A DNA stretch of 64,000 nt from Leifsonia virtsii (GCF_030433675.1 NZ_JAROCB010000003.1:434001-498000), one strand, 5' to 3'. Shown: positions 1 to 8,888, counted from the stretch's first letter. Numbers and translations: made by a program. Notes: generated from the sequence alone by a model not told the origin.

Positions 1-137
1 TCGTCGGTCGTGAACGCCTTGTAGACGAAGTTGAGGCCGAGCTCGTCGTACAGGAAGTTGTGGAACCGCGTGCCGATGTTGCTCGGGCGGCCGGCGAGGG
101 AGATGCAGACCTGCATGTCCTTGTTCAGGATGGGCAT
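1..137 (-). CDS. Shikimate dehydrogenase-like protein (5' end only)
   Basis: Only the first 45 or so codons lie in the window, and the gene runs off the left edge. The protein begins MPILNKDMQVCISLAGRP and continues NIGTRFHNFLYDELGL. This resembles the N-terminus of actinobacterial shikimate 5-dehydrogenase-family proteins, which reduce dehydroshikimate or a related substrate with NAD(P)H. The ATG at 135-137 is the natural start. The NAD-binding half is outside the window, so catalytic function cannot be judged. Its start lies 34 bp from the stop of the LysE gene on the same strand, so the two may be cotranscribed. Confidence 0.7.
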   Translation of the reverse strand, partial: MPILNKDMQVCISLAGRPSNIGTRFHNFLYDELGLNFVYKAFTTD

Positions 138-170
138 GCACCCATCATCCCAGGACGACGGCGTCGGGGA

Positions 171-815
171 TCAGCCCTCCGCGCCGGCGATCACGGTCCC
201 GATCCCGAGAGCCGACAGCACGCCGGCCGAGATCCGCTCCAGGGCGCGGGTGACCCGCGGCCGGCGCAGCCACGCGATCATGCGGGACGCGAGCAGGGCG
301 ACCGCGACGAGGTAGAGCATCCCGATCAGGCCGTCGATGGCGCCGAGCAGCATCGTCTCGCCGAACCCGGCGTGCGCCGACACGAACTGCGGCACCACGG
401 CGATGAAGAAGAGCCCGACCTTCGGGTTGAGCATCGTCGAGAGCAGCCCGGCGAGCAGGCTCGGCGTCGACCGGCGGCGCGCGACCTGCGCGGCCGTCGC
501 GGCGGTCGGGTCCGCGGCCGCGTGGGAGCTCTTCCGGCTGGCGAGGAAGGCCGCGACCCCGAGGTAGATCAGGTAGAGGCCGCCGGCGATCTTGACGATC
601 CGGAACACCTCGGCGGACTGCTCCAGGAGCGCCGCGAGGCCGACCCCGACGAGCGCCGCCCAGACGAGCGACCCGATCGCGGTCCCCGCGGCCGCGGCGA
701 TGCCGTCGCGGGCCCGGCCCATGCTGTAGCGCAGCACGAGGAAGGTGTCGGGCCCCGGGGTCAGGGCCAGAACAAGGCACAGCCCGGCGAACGCGAGCAG
801 CGAGAGGACCGTCAT
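171..815 (-). CDS. LysE family amino acid exporter
   Basis: A 214-residue inner-membrane protein of the LysE/RhtB superfamily, which exports amino acids such as lysine, threonine or homoserine. The start MTVLSLLAF begins directly with the first membrane helix. An in-frame extension up to 1097 adds non-hydrophobic, arginine-rich sequence and was discarded. Visible family features are ALTPGPDTFLVL near residue 15, five or six hydrophobic segments, and NPKVGLFFIAVVPQF in the second half. The length fits the family's usual 200-220 residues. The substrate cannot be told from sequence. Confidence 0.9.
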   Translation of the reverse strand: MTVLSLLAFAGLCLVLALTPGPDTFLVLRYSMGRARDGIAAAAGTAIGSLVWAALVGVGLAALLEQSAEVFRIVKIAGGLYLIYLGVAAFLASRKSSHAAADPTAATAAQVARRRSTPSLLAGLLSTMLNPKVGLFFIAVVPQFVSAHAGFGETMLLGAIDGLIGMLYLVAVALLASRMIAWLRRPRVTRALERISAGVLSALGIGTVIAGAEG

Positions 816-1091
816 GCGTCGATCATAGGGACGTTCGGCAATCGTGAAAGGATGTCGTCTGCTGAGCGGTCGATTCAGCCTTTCAGCTAGGCTGAGGGTA
901 TGACCCTGGTGGACGACCGCCCTCGCGAAGCCCCGGTGCCCCTGGTGACCTGGCAGGCAGTGGTTCGCGCGAACGAACCGAGCTCCAATCCGACGCGCGC
1001 GCGCTATCGCACCGTCAAGGGGCACGGCAGAGCGACTGAGGGTGTCCGAGTCCAGCGCCGAGCGGACGGGCGAGCCCAAGGAACCGACACC
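816..1091. other. Divergent intergenic region
   Basis: This 276-bp stretch separates the LysE gene (minus) from the unknown gene at 1092 (plus), so it must carry promoters in both directions. An open frame from the ATG at 900 runs through it into the downstream gene. That upstream stretch looks non-conserved and has a poorly spaced ribosome site, so it was treated as leader. No clear palindrome was found. Confidence 0.4.
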
Positions 1092-1652
1092 GTGCACAGT
1101 GTGCTTGGGGTCATCGCTGCGTACGCCAGGAGGGCGCAGCTGGAAGAGCTCTCAGAAGCTCTTCTCGACGAAGCGAGGATCCTGGAGGAGCGCTACGCGC
1201 ACGCCGTCGGCTCTCTCGAGGAGGGGGACAGCCAGGCCGAAGCCGATCTCTACCGTGAGATGTCGAGTGCAACCCTCGAAGCTCTGCGCGCTCACGAGAG
1301 CGGCTGGAGTTCGATCCTCGCTTACGCGGTGGTGACGTCTGCGGACGCGCGTTCGGCGCACATCGAGGAGGTCGAGGCCGAGGGTGACCTCGGTGGACTC
1401 GACCTGCCTCGCGCGCTTTTGGACTACTGGTCGATCTCTGACGGCGACGGCCTCTGGTTGTTCTGCGAAATCCGGCAGTCCAGCGCCATCTTCGAAGTGC
1501 TTCCCACGGCGCGGAGCCAGGTGGAGCGGCTCGAACGGCAAGCGTTCCTCAGGTCGGTACGGCCTGAGCGGGATGAGGCCGAGCGGGAACGCGTGCGGCG
1601 CCTCGCCGAGACCGGAGCCGTCGGTCGCCGGTCGGTCAGGAGACCTGCTTGA
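1092..1652 (+). CDS. Hypothetical helical protein, partner of GNAT gene
   Basis: Unrecognised 186-residue protein. The GTG at 1092 is preferred because AAGGAA (1078-1083) lies at ideal spacing. An ATG at 900 in the same frame would add 64 residues of low-complexity Arg-rich sequence. The first half is rich in Glu, Leu and Ala (AQLEELSEALLDEARILEER) and likely forms an antiparallel helical or coiled-coil bundle. The centre has DYWSISDGDGLWLFCEIR, and the end is basic (RRSVRRPA). The stop overlaps the TTG start of the GNAT gene (TTGA), implying translational coupling. Local G+C is lower: 60% in 1141-1200 by count, against 75% in 10861-10920. This hints at horizontal acquisition. Confidence 0.6.
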   Translation: MHSVLGVIAAYARRAQLEELSEALLDEARILEERYAHAVGSLEEGDSQAEADLYREMSSATLEALRAHESGWSSILAYAVVTSADARSAHIEEVEAEGDLGGLDLPRALLDYWSISDGDGLWLFCEIRQSSAIFEVLPTARSQVERLERQAFLRSVRPERDEAERERVRRLAETGAVGRRSVRRPA

Positions 1653-2152
1653 GCGTTCGTCTGAAGTGGCGGACGGCGAGGAAAGGCGATCGACGACTTC
1701 TCCAGTCGTTCACCTGCACGGTCGACAGGCCGCGGAACTGGCGCGAGCCGCATCCACGACCGTGGGAGCTGCAGGTGCAGAGCTGGGTGAGAGAGCTGAA
1801 ACCGCCGGTCCACGGGCGTCGGAGTGTAGATCTCGGGTTCGCCGGTCCCGAGCTGGCCGCGGTGGTGGTCGTCGATCATGTGGAAGAGGAGTTCTTCCAC
1901 ATTCCGGCCGTTGCCAGGGCTCTGGATCGGCGAGGCGCCGCAACGGGTACCGGAATCGTGGACCACGCCATCGACCTGGCCGCGGCGCGCGCTTCTCCGG
2001 ACCTGGACCACATCATCCTCAGCGCGAACATCCACCGCCGGAACTCGGCCAGCCGGCAGTGCTTCGAAAGAGCAGGGTTCACCAGGGACATCGGGATGAC
2101 GGACCCGAGTTTCGAACAGTGGCTCCTGCGGGTCGAATTCGACGTCGTCTGA
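1649..2152 (+). CDS. GNAT family N-acetyltransferase
   Basis: A 167-residue protein with a C-terminal GNAT-like core, which would transfer acetyl from acetyl-CoA to an amine. Motif A is recognisable as RRGAATGTGIVDHAIDLAA around residues 93-112. Motif B/D is NSASRQCFERAGFTRD, matching the usual Asn-x-x-Ser ... aromatic ... Gly-Phe pattern. The N-terminal third (LKWRTARKGDRRLLQSFTC) is not typical of small-molecule acetyltransferases. Translation starts at a TTG that shares bases with the upstream stop codon, so it depends on translation of the preceding gene. The substrate is unknown. A toxin-type tRNA acetyltransferase is possible but not shown. Confidence 0.75.
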   Translation: MSVRLKWRTARKGDRRLLQSFTCTVDRPRNWREPHPRPWELQVQSWVRELKPPVHGRRSVDLGFAGPELAAVVVVDHVEEEFFHIPAVARALDRRGAATGTGIVDHAIDLAAARASPDLDHIILSANIHRRNSASRQCFERAGFTRDIGMTDPSFEQWLLRVEFDVV

Positions 2153-2231
2153 CCCAAGAGTCACCTGATCGCGGGGTGGACTGTTGCGTTCACAGCTTGA
2201 CTCCAACTGCCGGATCGTTCACTCTTATCGC

Positions 2232-3416
2232 ATGACCGCCACTCCGGGGCTGATCCCTCGTGGCGCTCGCAATCCCGGGTCGCAGGGCGCTCTGAGGCAT
2301 TTGAACCAGGAGCGGCTCGTCGAGTACCTCCTGGCCAACGGCCCCTCCACCCAGGCTGAGCTGGCGCGCGGGACCGGCCTGTCCACCGCCACCGTGTCCA
2401 ACATCGTCCGCGACATGGCGGCGAAGGGCGTCGTGGCGACCTCCCCGGTCACCTCCAGCGGCCGGCGCGCGCTCCTCGTGCAGCTGACCGACACCGGCGA
2501 CATCGCGGTCGGGGTCGACTTCGGCCGCAGGCACGTGCGCATCGTGCTCGCCACCCTCGGCTACGACGTGCTCGCCGAGGAGCAGGTCGCCCTCGAACCC
2601 GGTTACGACGTGCTCGAGGCGGTTGCGCAGGCATCGGCGCTGCTCGACCGGATGCTGGTCGCGGGCGGCCACGACCGCCAGGCCGTGCTGGCCGTCGGGG
2701 TCGGCATCCCCGGGCCCATCGACCGCCGCACCGGCACGGTGCTGCAGGGCGCCATCCTGCCCGAGTGGGTCGGGATCACGCGGCGCGAGCTGGAGGACGC
2801 GTTCGGCTTCCCCGTCGTCGTCGACAACGACGCCAACCTCGGTGCGCTCGCCGAGGTGACCTGGGGCGCGAACCGCGGCGAGCGGAACCTGATCTTCGTC
2901 AAGATCGGCACGGGGATCGGCGCCGGGCTCATCCTGAACGGCCAGCCCTACTACGGCTTCCTCGGCATCACGGGTGAGCTCGGCCACACACCGGTCGCAG
3001 AGCACGGCGTGATCTGCCGCTGCGGCAACCGCGGCTGCCTGGAGACGGTCGCCTCCACCAGCGTGATGCTGGAGTCGCTCGGCCGCAGCGGCGCGACGAC
3101 GACCTCCGACATCCTGCGCCGCGGGCTGGAGAAGGACCCGGCGGTGCTGAGGGTCGTCGGCGACGCGGGAACCGCGGTCGGGCAGGCGATCGGCAACATC
3201 GCGAACGTCATCAACCCGGAGCTCGTGCTGATCGGCGGTCCGCTGGTCGGCCTCGGCGACGCGCTGCTCGACCCGATCCGGCACGGGATCAGGCAGAACG
3301 CCATCCCGATCATCGCCGGCACCACGACGGTCCGGGTGTCGTCGCTTGGCGACCGCGCGGAGTCGCTCGGGGCCGCCGCGATCGTCATCCAGGGCGCGCT
3401 CGCGGGCAACGACTGA
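2232..3416 (+). CDS. ROK family transcriptional regulator (NagC/XylR type)
   Basis: A 394-residue sugar-responsive regulator. The N-terminal winged helix-turn-helix spans about residues 24-75 (GPSTQAELARGTGLSTATVS). A ROK kinase-like domain follows, with a phosphate-binding DFGRRHVRIV, VVVDNDANLGALAE and the zinc motif CRCGNRGCLETVAS. The start at 2232 was chosen because the protein then opens in the usual way for this family (GSQGALRHLNQERLVEYL). A TTG at 2184 is an alternative. It sits 119 bp upstream of the sugar ABC operon on the same strand and is the obvious candidate for its repressor. The inducer is unknown. Confidence 0.9.
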   Translation: MTATPGLIPRGARNPGSQGALRHLNQERLVEYLLANGPSTQAELARGTGLSTATVSNIVRDMAAKGVVATSPVTSSGRRALLVQLTDTGDIAVGVDFGRRHVRIVLATLGYDVLAEEQVALEPGYDVLEAVAQASALLDRMLVAGGHDRQAVLAVGVGIPGPIDRRTGTVLQGAILPEWVGITRRELEDAFGFPVVVDNDANLGALAEVTWGANRGERNLIFVKIGTGIGAGLILNGQPYYGFLGITGELGHTPVAEHGVICRCGNRGCLETVASTSVMLESLGRSGATTTSDILRRGLEKDPAVLRVVGDAGTAVGQAIGNIANVINPELVLIGGPLVGLGDALLDPIRHGIRQNAIPIIAGTTTVRVSSLGDRAESLGAAAIVIQGALAGND

Positions 3417-3452
3417 GCAGCGGGCCAGCCGGGGAGCGCCGTTACCTCATCG

Positions 3453-3495
3453 TTGTCTTCACTATTTGACGACAAGCCCGAACATAGCGTTTACT
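3453..3495 (+). promoter_or_regulatory. Candidate promoter/operator for the mmsA-mmsB-chvE operon
   Basis: An AT-richer patch between the ROK gene and the ABC ATPase contains TTGACG (3466-3471) and, 18 bp on, TTTACT (3490-3495), a weak -35/-10 pair. An inverted repeat TTGTC (3453-3457) / GACAA (3471-3475) overlaps the -35, where a repressor would act. A good ribosome site AAGGAG follows at 3525-3530, just before the ATG. Confidence 0.35.
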
Positions 3496-3535
3496 ACTTA
3501 GGCACATCCATTCCGAGCCCGAACAAGGAGCGACG

Positions 3536-5083
3536 ATGCCGTCGAACGCAGTCATCCTCGAGATGCGCGCGATCACCAAGGAGTTCCCCGGTGTCAAAGC
3601 GCTGGAGGATGTCTCCCTGACCGTGCGCGCCGACGAGATCCACGCGATCTGCGGCGAGAACGGGGCGGGGAAGTCCACCCTCATGAAGGTGCTCTCGGGC
3701 GTCTACCCGTACGGCACCTACAGCGGTGACATCGTGTACCAGGGCGAGGTCATGCGCTTCCGCGACATCAAGTCGAGCGAGTCGCAGGGCATCGTCATCA
3801 TCCACCAGGAGCTCGCGCTCATCCCCGAGCTGTCGATCACCGAGAACATCTTCCTCGGCAACGAGCCCGCCCGCGGCGGCGTCATCAACTGGCGCGAGGC
3901 CAAGCTCCGCGCGACCGAGCTGCTCGCCCGCGTCGGCCTGAGCGACGACCCCGACACGCAGATCAAGAACATCGGCGTCGGCAAGCAGCAGCTGGTCGAG
4001 ATCGCGAAGGCGCTCAACAAGAACGTCAAGCTGCTCATCCTCGACGAGCCGACCGCCGCCCTCAACGAGGCGGAGTCGCAGCACCTGCTCGACCTCATCG
4101 TCGGCCTCAAGGGCAAGGGCGTCAGCTCCATCATCATCAGCCACAAGCTCAACGAGATCGAGCAGGTGGCCGACCAGATCACGATCATCCGCGACGGCCA
4201 CTCCATCGAGACGCTCGACGTGAAGGCCGACGGCGTCGACGAGGACCGCATCATCCGTGGCATGGTCGGCCGGACGCTCGAGAGCCGCTACCCGGAGCGC
4301 ACGCCGAACATCGGCGAGCCGTTCTTCGAGGTGCGCAACTGGGTCGTCCAGCACCCGCAGGTTCCGGAGCGCCTGGTGGTCAAGAACTCCAGCTTCTACG
4401 TGCGCCGCGGCGAGATCGTCGGCTTCGCCGGCCTCATGGGCGCCGGCCGCACCGAGCTCGCGATGAGCATCTTCGGCCGCTCCTACGGCAACTGGATCTC
4501 GGGTGAGATCTACAAGGACGGCCACGAGATCCAGGTGCGCAACGTCGCGGAGGCCATCGACAACGGCATGGCGTACGTGAGCGAGGACCGCAAGGTGCTC
4601 GGGCTCAACCTGCTCGACGACATCAAGGAGTCGATCGTCTCCGCGAAGCTGTCGAAGATCGCAAAGCGCGGAGTGGTCGACGACCTCAAGGAGTTCGCGG
4701 TCGCCGACGACTACCGGAAGCGCCTGCGCATCCGCACGCCCGACGTGAACCGCGGCGTCAGCACCCTCTCCGGCGGCAACCAGCAGAAGGTCGTCCTGGC
4801 GAAGTGGATGTTCACCGACCCCGACCTGCTGATCCTGGACGAGCCGACGCGCGGCATCGACGTCGGCGCCAAGTTCGAGATCTACGGGATCATCCAGCAG
4901 CTGGCCGCGCAGGGCAAGGGCGTCATCGTCATCTCGTCCGAGCTCCCGGAGCTGCTCGGCATCTCCGACCGTATCTACACGATCTTCGAGGGTCAGATCA
5001 CCGACGACTTCCCCATCGCGGAAGCGACCCCCGAAGCACTCCTGAAAAGCATGACTTCCGCAAAGAAGAGGGTGGCCCGATAA
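3536..5083 (+). CDS. mmsA: Monosaccharide ABC transporter, ATP-binding protein
   Basis: A 515-residue double ATPase of the MmsA/GguA group, which powers uptake of monosaccharides (galactose, arabinose or xylose class). The first half has Walker [10 protein letters not shown], a variant signature ([15 protein letters not shown]) and Walker [12 protein letters not shown]. The second half has the degenerate Walker [11 protein letters not shown], the signature LSGGNQQKV and [12 protein letters not shown]. This asymmetry is normal in sugar ABC ATPases of the RbsA type. It starts with ATG behind AAGGAG and is followed 2 bp later by the permease gene. It is a peripheral membrane protein working with the next two genes. 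Confidence 0.95.
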   Translation: MPSNAVILEMRAITKEFPGVKALEDVSLTVRADEIHAICGENGAGKSTLMKVLSGVYPYGTYSGDIVYQGEVMRFRDIKSSESQGIVIIHQELALIPELSITENIFLGNEPARGGVINWREAKLRATELLARVGLSDDPDTQIKNIGVGKQQLVEIAKALNKNVKLLILDEPTAALNEAESQHLLDLIVGLKGKGVSSIIISHKLNEIEQVADQITIIRDGHSIETLDVKADGVDEDRIIRGMVGRTLESRYPERTPNIGEPFFEVRNWVVQHPQVPERLVVKNSSFYVRRGEIVGFAGLMGAGRTELAMSIFGRSYGNWISGEIYKDGHEIQVRNVAEAIDNGMAYVSEDRKVLGLNLLDDIKESIVSAKLSKIAKRGVVDDLKEFAVADDYRKRLRIRTPDVNRGVSTLSGGNQQKVVLAKWMFTDPDLLILDEPTRGIDVGAKFEIYGIIQQLAAQGKGVIVISSELPELLGISDRIYTIFEGQITDDFPIAEATPEALLKSMTSAKKRVAR

Positions 5084-5085
5084 CC

Positions 5086-6438
5086 ATGAGCACTCAGATC
5101 GCTGAAAAGAAGAAGTCCGGAGGGATCCGCGACCTCGGCAAGATGTTCGGCGGCGGCCAGTCCACCGGCCGCCAGTTCGGCATCCTCGGTGCCCTCGTGG
5201 TCATCGTGCTGCTGTTCGAGCTGCTCACCGGCGGCAAGACGCTCGACCCGGTGAACCTGATCAACCTCGTCAACCAGAACGTCTACGTCCTGGTGCTGGC
5301 GATCGGCATGGTCATGGTCATCATCGCCGGCCACATCGACCTGTCGGTCGGTTCGGTCGCCGCGGTCGTCGGCATCATCGTGGCGCAGGCGATGAACCTC
5401 TGGAACCTGCCCTGGCCGCTCGCGATCGTGCTCGGCCTCGCGGTCGGCGCCGTGATCGGCGCCTGGCAGGGCTGGTGGGTCGCCTACGTCGGCGTCCCCG
5501 CCTTCATCGTGACGCTGGCCGGCATGCTGATCTTCCGCGGCCTCAACCAGCTCATCGGTAACGCGAACACCATCCCGGTGCCGGACGGCTTCACCTTCAT
5601 CGGCGGCGGCTTCCTGCCGGAGTGGGGCCCGAACACCGGGTACAACAACTCCACGCTGCTGCTCGGCCTGATCATCGCCGTCGTCATCGCCGTGCTCGAG
5701 GTGCGCACCCGCCGCAACCAGACCAAGATGGGCTCCGAGAAGGCGCCGCTGTGGGTCAGCGTGTTCAAGGTCGTCGTCCTCGACGCCGTCGTGATCTACT
5801 TCACGTTCCTGTTCGCAGGTGGCCGCGTCGGCACCTCGTTCCCCGTCTCGGGCATCATCCTCGGCGTCCTGATCATCCTGTACTCGTTCATCACGCGGAG
5901 CACGATCTTCGGCCGCCACATCTACGCGGTCGGCGGCAACTCGCACGCCGCGGAGCTGTCGGGCGTCAAGATCCGCCGCGTCAACTTCTTCGTGATGATG
6001 AACATGTCCGTGCTGGCCGCGCTCGCCGGCATGATCGCGGTCGCCCGCTCGGTCTCCTCCGGCCCGCAGGACGGCCTCGGCTGGGAGCTCGACGCGATCG
6101 CCGCCGTCTTCATCGGTGGTGCCGCGGTCTCCGGCGGCATCGGAACGGTCGCCGGCTCCATCGTCGGTGGTCTCGTCATCGCGGTCCTGAACAACGGTCT
6201 GCAGCTGCTCGGCGTCACCTCCGACTGGGTCCAGATCATCAAGGGCCTCGTGCTGCTGATCGCGGTCGGCATCGACGTCTACTCGCACCGCCGCGGCGGA
6301 CCGTCGCTGATCGGCCGGCTCTTCGGCGGCCGTGGCCGCCGACAGGAGACCGCTGCGGACGCCGCGGGCGCCGAGCAGCCGGCTGTGACGCCGACCGCCG
6401 ACCCGGCCGAGGACTCCTCGCGGTCCCTCACCTCCTGA
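5086..6438 (+). CDS. mmsB: Monosaccharide ABC transporter, permease (MmsB/GguB)
   Basis: A 450-residue membrane permease of the BPD_transp_2 (RbsC/XylH) family. The ATG at 5086 follows the ATPase stop by 2 bp. A longer in-frame extension inside mmsA is a shadow. There are about ten hydrophobic helices, including VMVIIAGHIDLSVGSVAAV, the family motif with the conserved Asp-Leu-Ser-Val-Gly. A second conserved block is AVGGNSHAAELSGVKI, and AVFIGGAAVSGGIGTVAGS lies near the end. The cytosolic tail is Ala/Thr-rich. It forms the sugar channel with MmsA and receives substrate from the ChvE-like lipoprotein. Confidence 0.95.
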   Translation: MSTQIAEKKKSGGIRDLGKMFGGGQSTGRQFGILGALVVIVLLFELLTGGKTLDPVNLINLVNQNVYVLVLAIGMVMVIIAGHIDLSVGSVAAVVGIIVAQAMNLWNLPWPLAIVLGLAVGAVIGAWQGWWVAYVGVPAFIVTLAGMLIFRGLNQLIGNANTIPVPDGFTFIGGGFLPEWGPNTGYNNSTLLLGLIIAVVIAVLEVRTRRNQTKMGSEKAPLWVSVFKVVVLDAVVIYFTFLFAGGRVGTSFPVSGIILGVLIILYSFITRSTIFGRHIYAVGGNSHAAELSGVKIRRVNFFVMMNMSVLAALAGMIAVARSVSSGPQDGLGWELDAIAAVFIGGAAVSGGIGTVAGSIVGGLVIAVLNNGLQLLGVTSDWVQIIKGLVLLIAVGIDVYSHRRGGPSLIGRLFGGRGRRQETAADAAGAEQPAVTPTADPAEDSSRSLTS

Positions 6439-6482
6439 CTCAACATCCCCTGCACCATCCACAGAGAAGAAAGAGATCAATA

Positions 6483-7574
6483 ATGCGCAAGATCGCACTC
6501 GCGACAGTGGCTGTCGCAGCTGCCGCCGCGCTGGCCCTGTCCGGCTGCTCCAGCCGTGACGGTGGCTCGGGCACCTCGACGGCGTCCGGTTTCGCCAAGG
6601 ACGCCTCCATCGGTGTCGCCCTCCCGACCAAGACGTCGGAGAACTGGGTGCTCGCCGGTGGTCTGTTCGAGAACGGCCTGAAGGAGGCCGGTTTCAAGGG
6701 CGACGTGCAGTACGCCGGTGGCTCGGGCGTCTCCGACCAGCAGTCCCAGATCCAGTCGATGATCACCAACGGCGCCAAGGTCGTCATCATCGGCGCCGTC
6801 GACGGTGGCCAGCTCGCCGCGCAGGCCAAGGCCGCGCACGACGCCGGTGCGACCGTCATCGCGTACGACCGCCTCATCCTGAACACGAACGACGTCGACT
6901 ACTACGTCGCGTACGACAACGAGAAGGTCGGCGAGCTGCAGGGTCAGGCCCTGCTCGACGGCATGAAGGCCAAGTTCCCGGACAAGAAGACCTACAACAT
7001 CGAGCTCTTCTCCGGTTCGCCGGACGACGCCAACTCGAAGGTCTTCTTCGACGGCGCCATGAAGGTCCTGCAGCCGAAGATCGACGACGGCACGCTGAAG
7101 GTCGTCTCCGGTGAGACCGACATCAAGCAGACCGCGACCCAGGGCTGGCTGCCGGCCAACGCGCAGACCCGCATGGACACGCTGCTCGCGAAGAGCTACG
7201 GCTCGGCCGAGCTCGACGGCGTCCTGTCGCCGAACGACACCCTGGCCCGCGCCATCATCACCTCGGTGAAGGGTGCAGGCAAGCCGGTCCCGATCGTCAC
7301 CGGTCAGGACTCGGAGGCCGAGTCGGTCAAGTCCATCATGGCGGGCGAGCAGTACTCGACCATCAACAAGGACACCCGCAACCTGGTCAAGCAGGCCATC
7401 GACATGGTCAAGGACCTGCAGCAGGGCAAGAAGCCCGCGACCAACGACGACAAGTCGTACAACAACGGCAAGAAGGTCGTCCCGGCCTACCTGCTGAAGC
7501 CGGTCATCGTCACCAAGGCCAACGCGGCCGAGGCGTACGCCAACGACCCGACCCTGGAGCCGCTGACCAAGTAA
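6483..7574 (+). CDS. chvE: Sugar ABC transporter substrate-binding lipoprotein (ChvE-like)
   Basis: A 363-residue periplasmic-binding-type protein. It has a lipoprotein signal peptide: basic MRK, an alanine-rich core, and lipobox LSGC with Cys near residue 22. A Peripla_BP_4 fold follows (IGVALPTKTSENWVLAG, VIIGAVDGGQLAAQAKAA, VIAYDRLILNTNDVDYYVAYD). It captures a monosaccharide outside the membrane and delivers it to MmsB. The predicted start (ATG 6483) follows a purine-rich AGAAGAAAGAG stretch. It is the last gene of the operon and is followed by a strong terminator. The exact sugar is not readable. Confidence 0.95.
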   Translation: MRKIALATVAVAAAAALALSGCSSRDGGSGTSTASGFAKDASIGVALPTKTSENWVLAGGLFENGLKEAGFKGDVQYAGGSGVSDQQSQIQSMITNGAKVVIIGAVDGGQLAAQAKAAHDAGATVIAYDRLILNTNDVDYYVAYDNEKVGELQGQALLDGMKAKFPDKKTYNIELFSGSPDDANSKVFFDGAMKVLQPKIDDGTLKVVSGETDIKQTATQGWLPANAQTRMDTLLAKSYGSAELDGVLSPNDTLARAIITSVKGAGKPVPIVTGQDSEAESVKSIMAGEQYSTINKDTRNLVKQAIDMVKDLQQGKKPATNDDKSYNNGKKVVPAYLLKPVIVTKANAAEAYANDPTLEPLTK

Positions 7575-7601
7575 CTCCCGTCCGCACCACGTGCGAACAA
7601 G

Positions 7602-7636
7602 AAAGGGCCCGGAGCATTCGCTGCTCCGGGCCCTTT
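7602..7636 (+). terminator. Intrinsic terminator of the sugar ABC operon
   Basis: Perfect 15-bp inverted repeat AAAGGGCCCGGAGCA (7602-7616) and its complement (7622-7636) around a 5-base loop, 27 bp after the chvE-like stop codon. The right arm ends in TTT but has no longer U-run, as is common in actinobacteria. Confidence 0.85.
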
Positions 7637-7766
7637 GCCGATCCGCCCCCCGACGGATCGGTTCCCCCTGGCCGAGACGACCCCAGGCTATGGCCCGTGT
7701 CGCGTCGGCAGCATCGGTGGCAGCACGGATATGGCCATGCGTGCCCGCTCGCGCCGCCAGTATGTT

Positions 7767-7790
7767 AGACAGGAGTGAACATTTCTGTCT
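7767..7790. promoter_or_regulatory. Possible GntR operator
   Basis: Inverted hexamers AGACAG (7767-7772) and CTGTCT (7785-7790), centred about 25 bp upstream of the GntR start codon. The position would suit autoregulation. The symmetry is short, so the assignment is tentative. Confidence 0.35.
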
Positions 7791-7802
7791 GGAAGGGGTC
7801 GC

Positions 7803-8456
7803 GTGGATCAGAGCACGCCGGACGGCCGCTATGGCGAGCGTCGCCTGCTGCGCAACGATGTCTTCGAGCTGGTGCTCGAGCGCATCCTGACGGGGGAGTA
7901 CCAGCCGGGCGAGCGCCTGCGCGACGCAGACCTCACGGCATGGCTGCAGGTGTCGCGGACGCCGGTGCGCGAGGCGATCAGCAGGCTGGCGGCGGTCGGG
8001 CTGGTCGAGACCTCTCCCAACCGCTTCACCGAGGTCTCTCCGCTGGACGACGGCGAGGTGGCGGACGCGCTGGAGGTGCTCCGGCTGCTCTGGCCGCAGG
8101 CCCTGCGGTCGCTCTGCGCATCGCCGCGGCTCGACACCGAGGTGGAGCTGACCCTGCTCGCGACCCGCATCGAGCGCGGCGACGTCGACCCGGCCCCCGG
8201 CTTCCACCACGCCATGGCGATCGTGTCGGCCGTCGTGCCGAACCGCGTGCTGGCGGAGGCGCTGCGTGCGGCCGACCTGCGCGTGGTCCGCTACCTGCTG
8301 CTGGTGCCGGAGGCGCGGGAGCTGCTTCAGCGCGAGAGGGTCGTCTCCCTCGTCCGGGCGCTCTGCGACGGCGCCGGCGACGCGGAGGCTCTCCTCACCG
8401 GCGTGCTCGACGACCTGGACGGCGTGGTCGCCTGGCGCCGCAGCGCGGCACGGTAG
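7803..8456 (+). CDS. GntR family (FadR-like) transcriptional regulator
   Basis: A 217-residue DNA-binding regulator. The N-terminal winged helix shows the GntR pattern (LERILTGEYQPGERLRDADLTAWLQVSRTPVREAISRLAAVGLVE, residues about 20-65). The helical C-terminal domain resembles the FCD effector domain but is somewhat short. The GTG start at 7803 has GGAAGGGG just upstream. It is monocistronic and lies after the terminator of the sugar operon. Its 3' end overlaps a minus-strand frame, so the extent of that neighbour is uncertain. Target and effector are unknown. Confidence 0.9.
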   Translation: MDQSTPDGRYGERRLLRNDVFELVLERILTGEYQPGERLRDADLTAWLQVSRTPVREAISRLAAVGLVETSPNRFTEVSPLDDGEVADALEVLRLLWPQALRSLCASPRLDTEVELTLLATRIERGDVDPAPGFHHAMAIVSAVVPNRVLAEALRAADLRVVRYLLLVPEARELLQRERVVSLVRALCDGAGDAEALLTGVLDDLDGVVAWRRSAAR

Positions 8457-8785
8457 AACCGGACCAGCTCGGCGGCCGGCGGGCGCTGGGCCGCCATCGT
8501 GCTCGCATCCACCCGTCGCGCTGCCATGTGGTGCCGCCACGACTCTGCGGCGCAGCGGTGGTCCCAGGCCACGGCGGCCGCCGCTTCGAGCGTGCGGCAC
8601 CAGCCGATCAGCTCGCGGCCCTGCGAGGTGGGCGCCCAGGTGACCACGCGGAACCAGACGTCGGGCCGGTTCGGATCGCCGAAGGCGAAGCGCCGGATGA
8701 CAGCGTACGGGGCGCCGAGCGCGCCCTGTCGGAGCAGCCACTCGGTGGGCTGCGCATTCGCCACCGGGTGCCATTCCGCGCTCAC
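8327..8785 (-). CDS. Hypothetical protein, 3' end antisense to GntR gene
   Basis: Predicted 152-residue protein of unknown function with a GTG start (MSAEWHPVANAQPTEWLL). The first 100 residues look protein-like and Trp-rich (PDVWFRVVTWAPTSQGRELIGWCRT, then AVAWDHRCAAESWRHHMAARR). The last 45 residues lie antisense to the GntR gene and are Ser/Arg/Thr-rich, as expected of a shadow frame. The real protein may end earlier in relatives. There are no membrane segments or signal peptide. Confidence is moderate because of the 130-bp overlap. Confidence 0.5.
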   Translation of the reverse strand: MSAEWHPVANAQPTEWLLRQGALGAPYAVIRRFAFGDPNRPDVWFRVVTWAPTSQGRELIGWCRTLEAAAAVAWDHRCAAESWRHHMAARRVDASTMAAQRPPAAELVRFYRAALRRQATTPSRSSSTPVRRASASPAPSQSARTRETTLSR

Positions 8786-8888
8786 GGCGTCACGTTACGT
8801 GCACCCGCCGACAGTCCTTCTGCGGTGCTGCGGAACGACTGCGGGTGTCCGCGCACCCGCGGAGGTTACGAACGGCCGCAGTCGCGAC

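Noticed and set aside
60-890. Long plus-strand frame across the LysE gene.
   Set aside because: Arg/Asp/Gly-rich low-complexity translation antisense to a clear membrane protein: a GC-driven shadow.
1042-1335. Alternative frame beginning with plausible sequence SESSAERTGEPKEP.
   Set aside because: After about 30 residues it becomes Ser/Arg-rich noise; the neighbouring frame from 1092 continues coherently with a good ribosome site and couples to the next gene.
4993-6498. Long minus-strand frame of Asp/Glu/Arg-rich sequence.
   Set aside because: Antisense to the mmsB permease and typical of high-GC shadow frames.
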